Below, piece by piece: positions 23,440 through 37,184 of a stretch of 64,000 nucleotides of DNA. The notes under the pieces are model-generated. The model had not been told where the DNA came from and made no database searches. It saw only the letters and a program-made list of their open reading frames with translations. This DNA comes from Coffea arabica (lineage: Eukaryota; Streptophyta; Magnoliopsida; Gentianales; Rubiaceae): positions 4,838,501 through 4,902,500 of the forward strand of contig NC_092317.1 in the NCBI RefSeq assembly GCF_036785885.1, in the 5' to 3' direction. Within the stretch, counting starts at the first letter, position 1. Each line of letters opens with the position of its first letter. The position numbers and the translations under genes were made by a program.

Positions 23440-23944
23440 GGCTTCAAATCCTCTGTCCCCAAAATAGTCTCTGTCCCCTCTGTCCCTTATTTGTACAGCT
23501 GCCACGTGTTCCTAATCTTTTGTTAATTCAAACTCAAATAAATCGATAATAATCGGTTTACAAGTTTTGTTAATCCAAACTCAAACAAATCGATAACTCA
23601 AAATATTTTTTTATTTTCTTTTTAACGAAAAAGAGTCTTGTTGATCATAATTTTTAACAAACAAGTTTAGCTCTTTCTAATTTTTTTACATCTCGTAATT
23701 ATGTAAATGTGATGATTTAAAATTAGTTACTCAATAGTTTTGAGTTATCTGTAAAATCAGCCTTTGAGTAAACCTGTCAATCGACTATTATCGATTTGTT
23801 TGAGTTTGGGTTAACAAAACTTATAAACCGATTATTATCGATTTATTTGAGTTTCGATTAACAAAAGGTTAGGAACACGTGGCAGCTGTACAAATAAGGG
23901 ACAGAGGGGACAGAGACTATTTCGGGGACAGAGGATTTGAAGAC
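23440..23944. mobile_element. Fold-back Mutator-like MITE, 505 bp
   Basis: The two arms, about 23443-23605 and 23780-23941, are nearly perfect inverted copies of some 165 bp (starting cttcaaatcctctgtcccc on either strand) around a short AT-rich loop. The element is flanked by a perfect 9-bp duplication, ctctggtat, at 23431-23439 and 23945-23953. Long arms plus a 9-bp duplication fit a MULE-type fold-back element. The arms contain the G-box-like word gccacgtgt, once in each arm. Confidence 0.88.
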
Positions 23945-23953
23945 CTCTGGTAT

Positions 23954-24558
23954 ATCCCTTTTTTTTTTTCCCCAAACGGTATGCCCCATGTTATAACTAA
24001 CTGCCAACGAACTGTAATTAGTCAATAAACAATACAAATCTTTCCGCCTAAACAGTAAAATTGACATAGAAATTGGGCTGACTTTTAAAGACTCCGGGTT
24101 TTGAATGGCAATTATACAGATCGCGACGTTTCGTTTGCTTTGAATAATAAATCATTTACAGTCCCGCAAAATCCACGTCATACACGTCCTGCCCACGCTT
24201 TGGTCTACGTACCTTCCACACGGTATCGTGGACTTTACATCTCCAAAATCCATCGGTCCCACGCGGCCTGGAGAACATCTACTTTTAGATCTACTTTTCC
24301 TACTCTATTGGATTATTCTTTTTTCTGCTTTTGCAAAAAAGGGAAATTTGGTGAAATTCGTTGAATAATAGGTGAATATTTTTCCTTTGGCATAATCTTT
24401 TGTGCACGTAAGGGAGATGATTCAGGGTTTTTGGCTTATAGCCACACCATCATGAATGCGAAAGGGGGGACTATTTCATAAATAAGAAAGGAGATGATAA
24501 AATGCCTCTCTCTCTTTGCCTTATCTTTCTCATTTATTTATTTTAGGATAACTTCGTG
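23954..24558. other. Intergenic interval
   Basis: No supported gene. Some short frames occur around 24100-24364, but they resemble no family I know. Confidence 0.45.
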
Positions 24559-24722
24559 TGTGTGTTTGGATAGAGTATTATTTGAAATAATTACTGTAGC
24601 ACTTTTTGTAATGTGATGTATGTGAGATAAAAAATAGTTGAAAATATAAAAAAATGAATTAAAAAATATATTTATGATGCAAGCGAAATATTATTTGGAA
24701 TAATTTGACAATCCAAACACAG
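24559..24722. mobile_element. Small MITE with gtgtttggat ends
   Basis: The left end tgtgtttggatagagtatta and the right end, on the opposite strand, ctgtgtttggattgtcaaat form a short inverted repeat around about 160 bp of AT-rich sequence. A gtg triplet on each side may be the target duplication, but the exact borders are uncertain. Related but more degraded pieces lie near 27577-27692. Confidence 0.65.
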
Positions 24723-25730
24723 TGTAAAGATTTATTTTATATAAATAAATTTAGATCATGCTACATAACATGAATTAAAATTTAAAATTTAATCATGCGT
24801 ATGTAACATATATCAAATGATGCTGCTGTTAGTGCATAAAAACTTAATCTTTTTTATTTTAGGGCAACTTTCATAAAGCCAGTAATTACTCAAATGAGCT
24901 CCACTTGCCCTAATGGTGGACATTTTCCACGAAACAAGAAGACCAGCCTTGTAATTCTGGTCCAATAATCTGAGAGACCATAAAGAAAGTTCTTACGTAT
25001 AAGTGGAAGAAAGTTCTTGCGTATAAGAGAAACTTCCATAGTGGACCGGAAAAAAATGGGTTAAAAAAAAATGTGCGAGACGGGCAGAGTAAGTTGAGTA
25101 AACAATTTTGAGTAACATGTACTTGCAAATCCCTTGTCTAAACTTGGACAGCCTCTTTTTTGGTACAATTCTTTTAAAACCATAATTTTATCTCTGATAA
25201 ATACACTTATTTAGAAAATACCAAAGGAAAAAAATATATTTAACACTTTAATTTAAATAAAACAATTACAGATAATGGATTCTTCCCTTGTCTACCCTAA
25301 CTTATATATAGGGATTGTCTGCATTAACCCTTCTTTATTTTTACCTTTCTTCCTTGAAGTTAAAAAAAAAAATAGAGAATGAAGAAGAGTCAAGAAAAAG
25401 AAAAATAAAGCCTGACCAAATTTTAGCAACTTGCTAAATTTTTATCTTTTTGAGAAAAGTGATGTTGATTTGAAAAAATGCAAGTGCAATTACTGTAAGT
25501 TTTTGTATTCATGAATAAATTTAGCATAATTTAAATGTGCTAACAAATATATCTAATTTAAAATTTTTGTTGAATTTAAAAAATGTAATGGAAAAGAAAA
25601 TCGATTCCACCTTTAATTGTGCACGTCCACACACACGCAGGTCGACACGCACGTATGCAGTGACAAATTTGTCCTTTAACTCCCCTCATCCCTGTGGCCC
25701 GCGTCCCTTTCTTCCCAACCCCTCTATAGA
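24723..25730. other. Intergenic interval upstream of the CML gene
   Basis: AT-rich, with no gene. The last 120 bases become richer in C and contain small palindromes (acgtatgcag, cgcacgt) that may be part of the CML promoter. Confidence 0.45.
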
Positions 25731-25742
25731 CTATATATAAAA
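25731..25742 (+). promoter_or_regulatory. Probable TATA box of the CML gene
   Basis: The run ctatatataaaa lies about 115-125 bases before the ATG and is the best core promoter candidate. A (GAA)n run at about 25833-25853 then occupies the end of the 5' leader and abuts the start codon. Confidence 0.5.
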
Positions 25743-25854
25743 TGCAACTAAGTATTGGATACATCCCAGCTATTCTGTGCCACTCTCAACAAAACAAATC
25801 TCCCTATCTCATTTCCAGCACTTACCAGAAAAAAGAAGAAGAAGAAGAAGAAGA

Positions 25855-26397
25855 ATGAATCCAGAATCAAAGGCGACAACAATGGCAACAACCACAACGA
25901 ACAATGCTGACTCTAATTCCTCGAAGCCGTGTGCGTACCTTCAGGACGCTGACGAGGTGCAAAAGGTCTTCGAACGGTTTGACGCGAACAGCGACGGCAA
26001 GATCTCCTCGGAGGAGCTCGCCGGAGTTATGAAAGCCTTGGGATCCGACACCTCTCCCGATGAGATTTCTCGCATGATGGTAGAGATTGACACCGACAAA
26101 GACGGTTTCATCAATCTCGAGGAGTTTACCGCCTTCTGCAGCGGCAATTCCCTCTACGGCTCCGCCGACGGTGGGGACGGTGGCGTCAAGGAGCTTCATG
26201 ATGCATTTGAGTTGTATGATCAGGACCATGACGGCTTCATTTCGGCTACTGAGTTGCACCTGATCCTGACTCGGCTTGGCGAGCGGTGCTCGGTTCAGGA
26301 TTGCGAGAAGATGATCAAGTCCGTCGATTCGGATGGGGATGGAAGAGTTAGCTTCCAAGAGTTTAAGATCATGATGACCAATAGCAAGAAGGCATAA
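25855..26397 (+). CDS. CML27: Calmodulin-like protein, four EF-hands, CML27-like, 180 aa
   Basis: A single-exon Ca2+ sensor of 180 residues. Four canonical EF-hand loops are present at about residues 43-54 (DANSDGKISSEE), 79-90 (DTDKDGFINLEE), 122-133 (DQDHDGFISATE) and 158-169 (DSDGDGRVSFQE). Each keeps Asp at position 1, Gly at 6 and Glu at 12, so all four should bind calcium. The first 30 residues are a Thr/Asn/Ser-rich extension without a myristoylation or transit signal, suggesting a soluble cytosolic or nuclear protein. The start was chosen at 25855 because it is the first in-frame ATG after the TATA-like box; the upstream in-frame extension has no ATG. The spacing and the SVQDC.KMI and EEFKIMMT-type C-terminal pattern fit the CML23-27 branch, closest to CML27 from memory. 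The target protein is unknown. Confidence 0.92.
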   Translation: MNPESKATTMATTTTNNADSNSSKPCAYLQDADEVQKVFERFDANSDGKISSEELAGVMKALGSDTSPDEISRMMVEIDTDKDGFINLEEFTAFCSGNSLYGSADGGDGGVKELHDAFELYDQDHDGFISATELHLILTRLGERCSVQDCEKMIKSVDSDGDGRVSFQEFKIMMTNSKKA

Positions 26398-27282
26398 GGC
26401 GCACGGATTTTCAGGGGGGGCGCGTCTACAGGGAATTGCGTCCCCATCTCTCGGTAATAAGTTTAGGAGCAAGATTAGAAAATAATTGTGGCTCAGCTAA
26501 TTAGGGGTATGATCACGTAAATAGGTGATTAGCGTTGTTTGCTCGAGGAAACTTTCAGTTACCTCGTTGTAATTGCAGTTCCAGAACTCTCTTTTTTTTT
26601 TTTTAATTTAATGAATATGCAAGTTGATCTTTTGACTTTCTATTATTAGAAAACACATATTTACTTTTCAGAGTAGTATATCTTTTTTTGGTTAAAAAAG
26701 CAACATTCATACCAGTCATTGGTAACTGATGCATACGTAATTGAAAAATATTGAACTGACCAGTGGCCAAACTGGTTTGCCGGTCTCTTATTAAATGGAG
26801 ACAAATAAGCTGAGGGAAGAAAATTGTGCGACCGTACAGGTTTGAAGAAAAACCAAATGCATGGTTTTAAAACCCACTGCAAACCGGCCGGTCAAACCGC
26901 CAATCAATCTACTATCCGGTTCAGTAGAGCTTGCCAAACTTTAGCCTCAACTCAGCTAGAACTACGAGGACTCTCGCATATTCTATGGTTGTAGTATAAT
27001 GCTGCCCTGGCTGCATGTGCAGCTTCAGGGGGAAAATGTGAATCTAATTCAACATATGAATTTATTTGCATATATGAAGATGAGTCCTAGGCATCGCTAT
27101 TCTACTTCAGAGGGAAATGCACTCTTAAATAATGGATTAAAGAGAGGGGCCTATCTTATATCAGTGGAGTGCACTCACATGCATCTCTGGATTTTTGTAA
27201 TTTTAAATTGCAGCATTTAAACCCTCAAATTACAGTGCAGTGCAGGCAGAGATTTTAAATCTTTCTTGGTGGACAACTCAGG
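26398..27282. other. 3' flank of the CML gene
   Basis: It probably starts with about 200 bases of 3' untranslated sequence. A fragment related to the hAT-type MITE at 3134-3718 (gttttaaaaccc and aaaccggccggtc words) lies at about 26862-26935. No other gene is seen. Confidence 0.5.
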
Positions 27283-27301
27283 CAAGTTGTTTAAAGCAAT
27301 C

Positions 27302-27478
27302 TTTTTTTTGTCGCAACGGTAATATTTTTATAACTTAATCTATCTTAATCTAGGAGAGGGGGAGTCGATGTGAATAGAAACTCTATGAGAGAAAATCACT
27401 GAAGTCGGTCACGTATAGTGACAATTTGGTGGGTCCCAATACCACCAAGATTTAAGTATTTGATAGTGACCACCAAGC
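27302..27478 (-). mobile_element. tRNA-type SINE (family 2), minus strand
   Basis: The minus-strand element ends in a poly-A tail, seen as T8 at 27302-27309, preceded on that strand by attaccgttgcgac. It is flanked by a 19-bp target duplication with one mismatch, starting caagttgtttaaagca at 27283 and at 27479. It shares its 3' tail with the SINE in the RABA6 intron at 30846-31062. Confidence 0.8.
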
Positions 27479-27576
27479 CAAGTTGTTTAAAGCAGTCGGT
27501 TAACATAAAAAGTTGTCTTCATCTTTTGTTTTTCTTTGTGATTTTATGTATTTTCTTGAGGTGACTTTGGCTTCGT

Positions 27577-27692
27577 CTGAGTGTGTTTGGATAGTAAATT
27601 ATTTGAAATAATTTTTTAAATAAAATACTTTATCATATATTGATAAAATGAGCATATAAAATTTGACAAATAATCTATATCCAAACAAACAT
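27577..27692. mobile_element. Degraded small MITE
   Basis: gagtgtgtttggatag on the left faces atccaaacaaac on the right, giving a short imperfect inverted repeat around ~115 bp, related to the element at 24559-24722. The target duplication is not clear. Confidence 0.45.
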
Positions 27693-27986
27693 TCAATTGG
27701 CGTATTGTATTGTAAGATATATACGACTGTAATAGTGAGTTCACATCCATGGTTACGGTATTTGGGCCAGTCAAAGTAGGACATTGCCATATGGGTTGGT
27801 GCTATATGGAATGGTCCACAATTTGGGTTCCTTACACACTTAGATGAAGACCAAAAGGCAGTGTTCTCATTTCTCAAAGCCAAGCCCAAAATTTGCACGA
27901 TACTATTTATTTATTTATTTATTTTTTTAACCTTCTATCCATTTCTATTCCCTTCCTATCCCAAACTGTAAGGGATTAAGAATAGT

Positions 27987-28479
27987 TAGGGATGGCAACG
28001 GGGCGGGGTTGGGGCGGGAGACCCCTCCCCCATCCCCCGTCCCGCTTCCCCCGCAGGGTTAATAAAATTTTATTATAGTTAAATTTTAATAAATAATCAA
28101 GTACTAAAATATCAACACATCATCAAGTTATTATTCATTTTAATTTTACAATTGAAACTCATAAAAACAATCAAACAAAAGTTATTTGAATACAATCCAA
28201 CATGATGAAATAAATACAACTAAAATAGTTAAGTTTTCACTTTTGGTACAAATACAATCACTAATTCATTATTGTGTTTGTGCTTTTTTTTTGAGAAAAA
28301 AGTATTATTCTATTAAGTGTAATTAAAAATTTAGTATAAATGTATTAGTAAATTTAGTATAACTAATTAATAAATTCTATTAGTAGACATATCTAAACAG
28401 GGGGAAAAATTTCCCCCCCACCCCGAGAGCCCCCCGCGGGGCGGTTGCCCGCGAGCATCCGCCCCCGTTGCCATCCCTA
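27987..28479. mobile_element. Non-autonomous hAT-type element, 493 bp
   Basis: The left end is tagggatggcaacggggcgg and the right end, on the opposite strand, is tagggatggcaacgggggcg. Eight-base flanks agaatagt (27979-27986) and agaacagt (28480-28487) differ at one position and are taken as the target duplication. The ends are very GC-rich and the centre is AT-rich. No transposase. Confidence 0.88.
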
Positions 28480-28487
28480 AGAACAGT

Positions 28488-29465
28488 CTTTAAGAAAAAA
28501 AAAACACGTAAGTAGGTCATATAATAATCTTGAAAACATAATCGGGCTTAATGTCGAATAGCCAGACACTTTGATCCCAATTTGATGAAGACCCACAAAA
28601 AGCTTTCCAATTAATTTTTATCCCTATTTTGAAGCAACTAGAAAAATTTTTAGGCAAATTATTGTTGTAGTGACTATAGAATTTTGCGCTGGATATGAGA
28701 GACTAATTAAGTGTGTGTCTTTTTTAGATAGATGTACTTTGGGATAGGGACTGCATGGCAGCTTATCTATTTTCTTATTTTGGATTCAAAATAATAATGA
28801 GAGGATTAAAAGTTTGGTGATATTACTGGATAGTCATCACTAGTCAAATTCAAGCACTAATTTCAAAAAAAGAGAGATTATTAGGAATGATAGCTGTTTT
28901 TCTTACTTTATCCCTAAGCTACCTATTCATGTTTGAAAATTTCGCTTGCAAGATCCACAACTGATAAACTCACAGTTCGGTGGTGTTCAACTTCAACACC
29001 CTGCCCATAAGGGCAAGTCACAAGCTGCTAAATCACTAGAATGGTTATCAACAGAACCAGAAGAAAAATTCGAAAGTCTTTTTCCAGAACACATGTCGAA
29101 ATTCTGTTGGTCGTTTGGCAACCTTAAATGCGTTCTTGTCACTTGTAAAGTAGTAGTGGTAATTAAGAAAGTGGGAATACGGCGATAAAGCAAAGTGGGC
29201 TTTCGATCTTTGTTTATTAAGCAATATAAATCGCCAACAGAAGCAGGCCGTGACAGGAGGATTGAACAACCATCATGCTTTATCAATGGTATCACATGGT
29301 ACCACTCAATAATAACTCCTTAGCCAATTCTTGAGAGTCCTAAATTTTATTACTTATCTATATTCGCAGAAAGATATGATGACAACAGACCATGCTTGAG
29401 TTTCTTGATATCGTTAGGAAAATCGAACCCTCTTTGCTTTTAGTTTCTGGTTTTGTTTCTTTCTG
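28488..29465. other. Upstream region of the RABA6 gene
   Basis: No gene is supported. The last few hundred bases are presumably promoter and leader of the Rab gene; I cannot pick a convincing TATA box. Confidence 0.45.
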
Positions 29466-31557
<2,092 letters not shown>

Positions 31558-33079
31558 GTTTAATTGGTTGGTAGAGAAATGGACCACAGCAAACAAAAGA
31601 TTACATCCTTTTTCTTTGACATCATCTTTTATGCCTTGTCAGATTTATGGTTGAATTTTGGAGACATTAGGGTTTTGTTTGATCTAACTCTAATAGAAAC
31701 TACCCAGAATTCATTTCCTGCATTTTTTTTAGCTTTGTTTCCTCCGATTTTATTTGCAGAGTAGAGTGATCATACACCAAAGTTATACTACTTGTTACGT
31801 GAGAATTACACAATTTCTAGAAATTGAATTTGGCTATCAATATATCGAATTTAAGATAAACCAAGAGCAAACTAGCAAAGGAGGAGAGTTGGATATCCCT
31901 CGTGCAGAACTGTCGATGAATGATTAATCAGTGATTAATTAAATCAGGATTTAGGATTCTTTAGTATTCCGATATTCTTTTTCTTTTCATTCTCTTTCGA
32001 CCGATGTAGCTTTCTCGCATGCTTTTGCTCTGTCAAACAAGAGATCATACAATTAACTAGAGCTTGATATTTATACAATTGTGTTGTTTATGATAGAATA
32101 AGTTATACAATTATTATCGTTTTCGGAGAAAAAAAAACTAGAGCTTGATATTTAATCTAGGGATGAACTCCACTTTGCACATCGGAACTTGTATCACTCT
32201 TTTATTTTATACTATAAAATTCAATTTTAGACACTTTGCGCCTTAAAATCTTAATTCTGGATACTTTACGTTCTAAATTCTCAAATTTGTTCTATTTAAA
32301 TTCAGTCAATAACTATTTTTGTAAAATTAACAACATAAAGGATCCAAACAAATCAATGATAATGTGCCGAAAATAATCAAAATATGCTAAGATATCACAG
32401 CAAAAATATAATAATACATTATTATTAATTTGCACCATCTATGATTTCATTAATTTTACTAACAATATTAGTTGTTGAAACCTTATAAATAAATGATAAT
32501 ATGCTAAAAATGATAAAAAAAAACTAAAGAATCATAGTTGGAACAACACAGTACATTGTCATTAATTTTCGCTGGCCTTTATTTTGTTAGTTTTGCGAAC
32601 ATAATCATTGATTGAACCTAAATGAGAGAAACATGAGAGTTTAAGATGCAAAGCATCCAAAATTAAAAATTAAAACTATAAAGTGTTCAAAATTAAAATT
32701 AGAGTCTAAAATAAAAAAAAAATAATACAAATTCAGGAGTGTAAACTGAAGTTAATCCGTGTTCTAGTAAGTGATCCTTCTCCAAACCTCGCAATAGTTA
32801 GCTAGTACTTGAATTGACATGACAGCCTATCTAAATATATTTTGATCCCTCAAAAAAACATTCGGGCAGTTTGTAGTTATGTTTTCAACATGCGATCATC
32901 ATAAATGTCTATGCACGTAATTTGGAAGCAAAGTATCCTATCTGAAGTGCCCACCAACACTAGTATTTTATTGTGTGCCACAGAATTTGATCATTGTAGC
33001 AATCGGCAATGTTGTACTACTATACAAGTAGAGATTAAAATTTAAAACTTGAAGAATCCACATTCTTCAATTATTCTTA
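31558..33079. other. Intergenic interval between RABA6 and the Harbinger-like element
   Basis: The 3' untranslated region of RABA6 probably covers the first few hundred bases. A SINE family-2 tail fragment lies at about 32085-32140 (ttattatcgtt followed by A8). About 32220-32720 is AT-rich with imperfect repeats (ttaaaattaaaat-type words). No gene is seen. Confidence 0.5.
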
Positions 33080-36000
33080 GGGTGTGTTTGGTTTCCACAG
33101 AATTGGAGGCTTAGAATTAGAATTGAAGTCCCAATTCCAAATCTTCGGTTTGGACACTATCAATGCCAGAGAATTAGAATTCAATTCGAATTCTACGGGC
33201 CATCAATTCCACAAATTCAATTCTTTGGTAGGACCTAAGAATTACAATTCCAATTCCATAATTTCACCTCCTATTCGGGTTAGTACGCGGATCCTAGATG
33301 GATTAAATCAGTGAAACGGGTCTCTATATAATCAACAAAAACATAACTGAAAATGAAAGTCCTCTCTCTATCTCTTGTCACAGACCAACCACCGTTTCTT
33401 TTGCAGCTCTTTCTCCTCCCATACTTCCTCCTCTGCCTCCACCTATACTTCCATTGCTGACGCCTTGTCTCTCCTCTTACTCATCTTCCTCCTCTGCCTT
33501 TTCCCAGCATTGAACATCTACTTTCATTTACGCATGTTAAGAGTGAAATTATAGGGTTTCTTTCTGTAAATTGGCTCAAATCCAGTGGCTATAAGTGATA
33601 TGGGCTGCGCCATGCGAATTTCGTAGATAAACAAGGCTGACCATAGCCAGTACCAAGTTCACAAGGATATGGCTCAATCAGTTTGGTAGCCTCTGCCGCT
33701 CCTCCATTGCTGCTGTAATCATTTTTATTCCTCCCATCCTTATTTTCTGAGCTCTCTCCTTCAGCTCTCCCGCTTTCCCCAAATTTCAGACACATTTAGG
33801 GCTTGTGAAAGGTAACTCGATCTTTGAAATTTTTTCAATTAATCATTGGTTATGGGCTTTATTACATAGCTTTTTTTTTCATTGGATACATTGCAATGGT
33901 TTGTTTTGTTTTGTGAAGGTAAATTTGTCTAAATTTTTGCCAATCAAACAGCAATTTTTTTTTTGTATTTTCTGATATTTTGCTCTAGTATTTTTGGCTT
34001 CTAGATTTATGCTGTTAATAAGGATTAAAAAAAAAAAAAGCACAAGTTGATCGTTTGTTTCCTTTTTCTTATTTTGGGTTTGAGTTCAATTAGTTAAATC
34101 GAGTCCAAGTTTTAGCTTGTTGGAATATATAATGTTAGTTTAAAATCATATTGGTGATGAAGATGAAAGGGGTAATCTCGTATGTCTTCCTTAAAATGGT
34201 TTTTTGAGATCTATTAGAAGCTTTTGCATTGTGGAACCACAAATTGATACTGCATTTGGATTCTACACTGAAAGATGAAATATTTAGCTTTGTTGTGGTT
34301 CATGTCTGCTTCATATCCTGTATTTTGTGCAAGCAGTGTTCTAGTAAATTATCAATATTCTGCAATGTATATTATTTCTCTATCATCTAGATAAGATTAA
34401 TGTCTCATATGATTTACGGAAACTTGTTCTTGTTTAATTCTTCTTGGTTTGAAGTACACTAAATTCTTGTGTTATGTAGAATTTCAGCTGATTATCCATC
34501 GATAATTTTAAGGATGCAACTCCATTAGAGCTTCCCTCTAAATGAGACTCTACTAAATCTTTCCTTTTGATGAGACTCATAGAAGGCTTTAGAAGGATTC
34601 TGATGTTTCTCGTAGCCAATTAGTCTTGTTTCTAGAAAGAAAGCTTTGTCGGGACTTTTCTGTTTCTTTCTTTTGTTGCAGTGTGCTGGAAAATCCTTAC
34701 CAGTAGAAGCTTTAAGTCACTAGAATAAGTTTAGGACATCTCCAAACTATTTTGTGCACATAAGTGATGATCTTAGCAACATCTCCAAATTGCTTTTACA
34801 AAAAGGTTCCGTCCAAATAAGTCAGCATAAGTTCTTCATTTAACATATGTATGGATTTTTCTGTTGCATATTTGCCTCTCACTTTTAATTCTATAATGCA
34901 GTGGCTGTTGAATCTATTCTTAAGAACATGACATTGTGATGTTTTTCTGGTGCATATTTGCCTTAGATATGGCATCTGAAGCAACATCTCAGTCAAAAAG
35001 GAAAGGCAAAGGGTATTTCACTTATGAATGACAGGACAAAGTATGACACTTTTTCTGGTCTCGGAGATGACTTTAAAAAAGGATTGGCTATTGATGCACA
35101 TTGGTAATTGATTTTTTTTTGGGTAATCTCCAGTTGAAGTTATTTTTGTAGAAGAAGTTGAGCTGATTGCTGGAAGCCCAAGTAGAGCAAGTAGAAGTTG
35201 TTACTACTCCATCGTGTATCCATGACTTTTTAAATTCTGATGAGTTCTTTGTTTTTTATGTAATGGATCAAAACAAGATTATAGAAAGATTCGAGGGAGT
35301 ATTTCAGCTATTTTCTATCTGTTTTTGAGATGATAAGAATGGGACATTGGATCTTTTGTCTGATGAAATAGCATTTTAGATATTGAGATTAACATAGCTG
35401 CCTGTGTTGATGCCCTGACTTGTCCTTTAGCTGCATGAACCTTTGCGTTCTTTCTCAAATAGTACGTTTGTAAAACAATTGACAATGTGGATGTGGCGTG
35501 CCTCCAAATGCTGCACTACCCTACATGAAGAGGAGGTGTAGTGCACTGCTGGACTGCAGAAATAGCAGCAGTAGCAAGTATGCATACGAGTATCAACACG
35601 TATTAAAAGGGTGATAAAATAAGCTTTGACAGTGCTTCGTCTTTTTCATGCAGTCAGTGGCTCCTTTACTAGCCATTGGATCCTTATTTTTTTGAATTAC
35701 TGCTTGCAGTCCGCAATAAAAAAAATAGTGTCCAGTATAACTCAGGCATGTTGGATTTTTTTTTCTTTTTGGTCCTTCCACCTTTCTCCACACCCTTTTC
35801 CACCATCAACTGTTAGATTCAGAATTCGAATAGTAAACTGAATTTATTTGTTGAGAATGTTAATTAAATTGTTTTACAAACGTACTATTTGAGTTAATTA
35901 GTGACTAATTCACTGTCTAGTATTCTACCATGTTTTAAGAAATATGCTAGTGTCATTGGGGATTTACTTTTAAGGGGGTGAGGTCCAGTTTTGGTTGGAT

Positions 36001-36458
36001 GCCAATATCTATACCATACTTGAACAAAAGAAGGCAGTCAATATGACACGTCTCGTTAATGCTATGCTTAGCACAACCTAAGTCTGGAAATGTTCACCAA
36101 AGAAATTGATATGAGAGTGGGAAAAAATAAATTATTAAAGGCACAAATTGGTTCTTTCTTTTAAATCTTTAGTAAAAATTAGCTAAATGTAAGAAAAAAA
36201 AGAAATTATTATATAAAAAAGAAAAAAAAAGAAAAATTTTATGTAAGCAAATGTTTCATGAAAACAATTCTAATTCCTAATGAATTCTTCTGTCATACAA
36301 ACAAAGAATTTGGAATTTCAAATAAATTCCGTATCAATTCTATGCATTTCCCAAACGAAAGAATTGAAATGACTTGGAATTCCAATTCATAGAATTCTAA
36401 TTCTATAGAATTTCAATTCTAATTCATTTCTAATTCTATAGAACCAAACGTACCCTTA
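33080..36458. mobile_element. Harbinger-like DNA transposon, 3.4 kb, probably non-autonomous
   Basis: The left end gggtgtgtttggtttcc and the right end, read on the opposite strand, gggtacgtttggttct are inverted. The similarity continues inward as dense gaattg/caattc words. The TTA triplets at 33077-33079 and 36459-36461 are the expected 3-bp target duplication. At 34969-35031 a 20-residue frame reads MASEATSQSKRKGKGYFTYE, which resembles the start of the Myb/SANT-like ORF1 protein of PIF/Harbinger elements, but it stops there. I found no DDE transposase. It also contains a smaller element with perfect 27-bp inverted ends (35454-35893). Its right end is about 0.7 kb upstream of the golgin gene. 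Confidence 0.7.
35454..35893. mobile_element. 440-bp element with perfect 27-bp inverted ends, nested
   Basis: 35454-35480 and 35867-35893 are perfect inverted copies of 27 bases (starting ctcaaatagtacgtttgt on either strand). The body has no gene. I could not find a convincing target duplication, so it may be a nested MITE or an internal inverted repeat of the Harbinger-like element. Confidence 0.65.
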
Positions 36459-36461
36459 TTA

Positions 36462-37184
36462 AAATTTTTGTCTGGAATTTGCTTGTAATCTTCCTAATTT
36501 TTAATAAAAGAAGAATAAATTTATGTCACTGTCTCATTCAAGTTTATCTATACAGTTTTTTTTGTAATTTCACAAAACAATTCATATTAAATAGAGGAAG
36601 CGTTCATATTTTTAGATTACAAAAGTGTTCATCTAGCCAAGAGCTGATTTATTTGTAATTAAACTCATAAATTAACCTTTTTGATTTATTAATTTACAGA
36701 TAAACCTTTCTGATTTATTAATTTACAAATACTTAGACATTTATCCAGAAAGTTTTAGGCCAGTGATTAAAGTTGACATCCAGAAAATATAGAGGCCCTG
36801 CCTTCTAATTCCGCTGTCTTCTCCCTAATTTTTAAATTCCGCTTCTCCCTCGTCTAGAAAAAAAATACTGAGATATTTAATGAAAAGTATTCTTAAATTA
36901 CCGAGATATTTAAAGAAAATAAAGAAAATTATGGTGAGATTACGGTCACCGACGAGACGAAGACGATTGTTAACTTAACCGTCACTAACTGCTTGTTATT
37001 TTAGCAAGTCTTTTCTCTTTTCCCTTTCATCATCTTCCTCACCTTGTTAGTTCTCTCCAGTAACCGAAGAAAATCAAATGCAGGAAATAATCACCGCATT
37101 CAGCTAAAATGCGCCGAGCGTAAGCTCTACTTATCCATTCTTATCTCGAGGAAGACAATCATCGATCCTGCTTAATCAACGGCT
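36462..37184. other. Promoter and leader region of golgin candidate 2
   Basis: AT-rich DNA ending in a CT-rich stretch (about 37010-37060) that is probably leader sequence. An imperfect short repeat (accttt.tgatttattaatttaca) occurs twice at about 36676-36725. No further gene is seen. Confidence 0.45.

Noticed and set aside
25867-26472. 201-codon frame antisense to the CML gene
   Set aside because: It is a shadow of the EF-hand gene, whose sense frame has four intact EF-hands.
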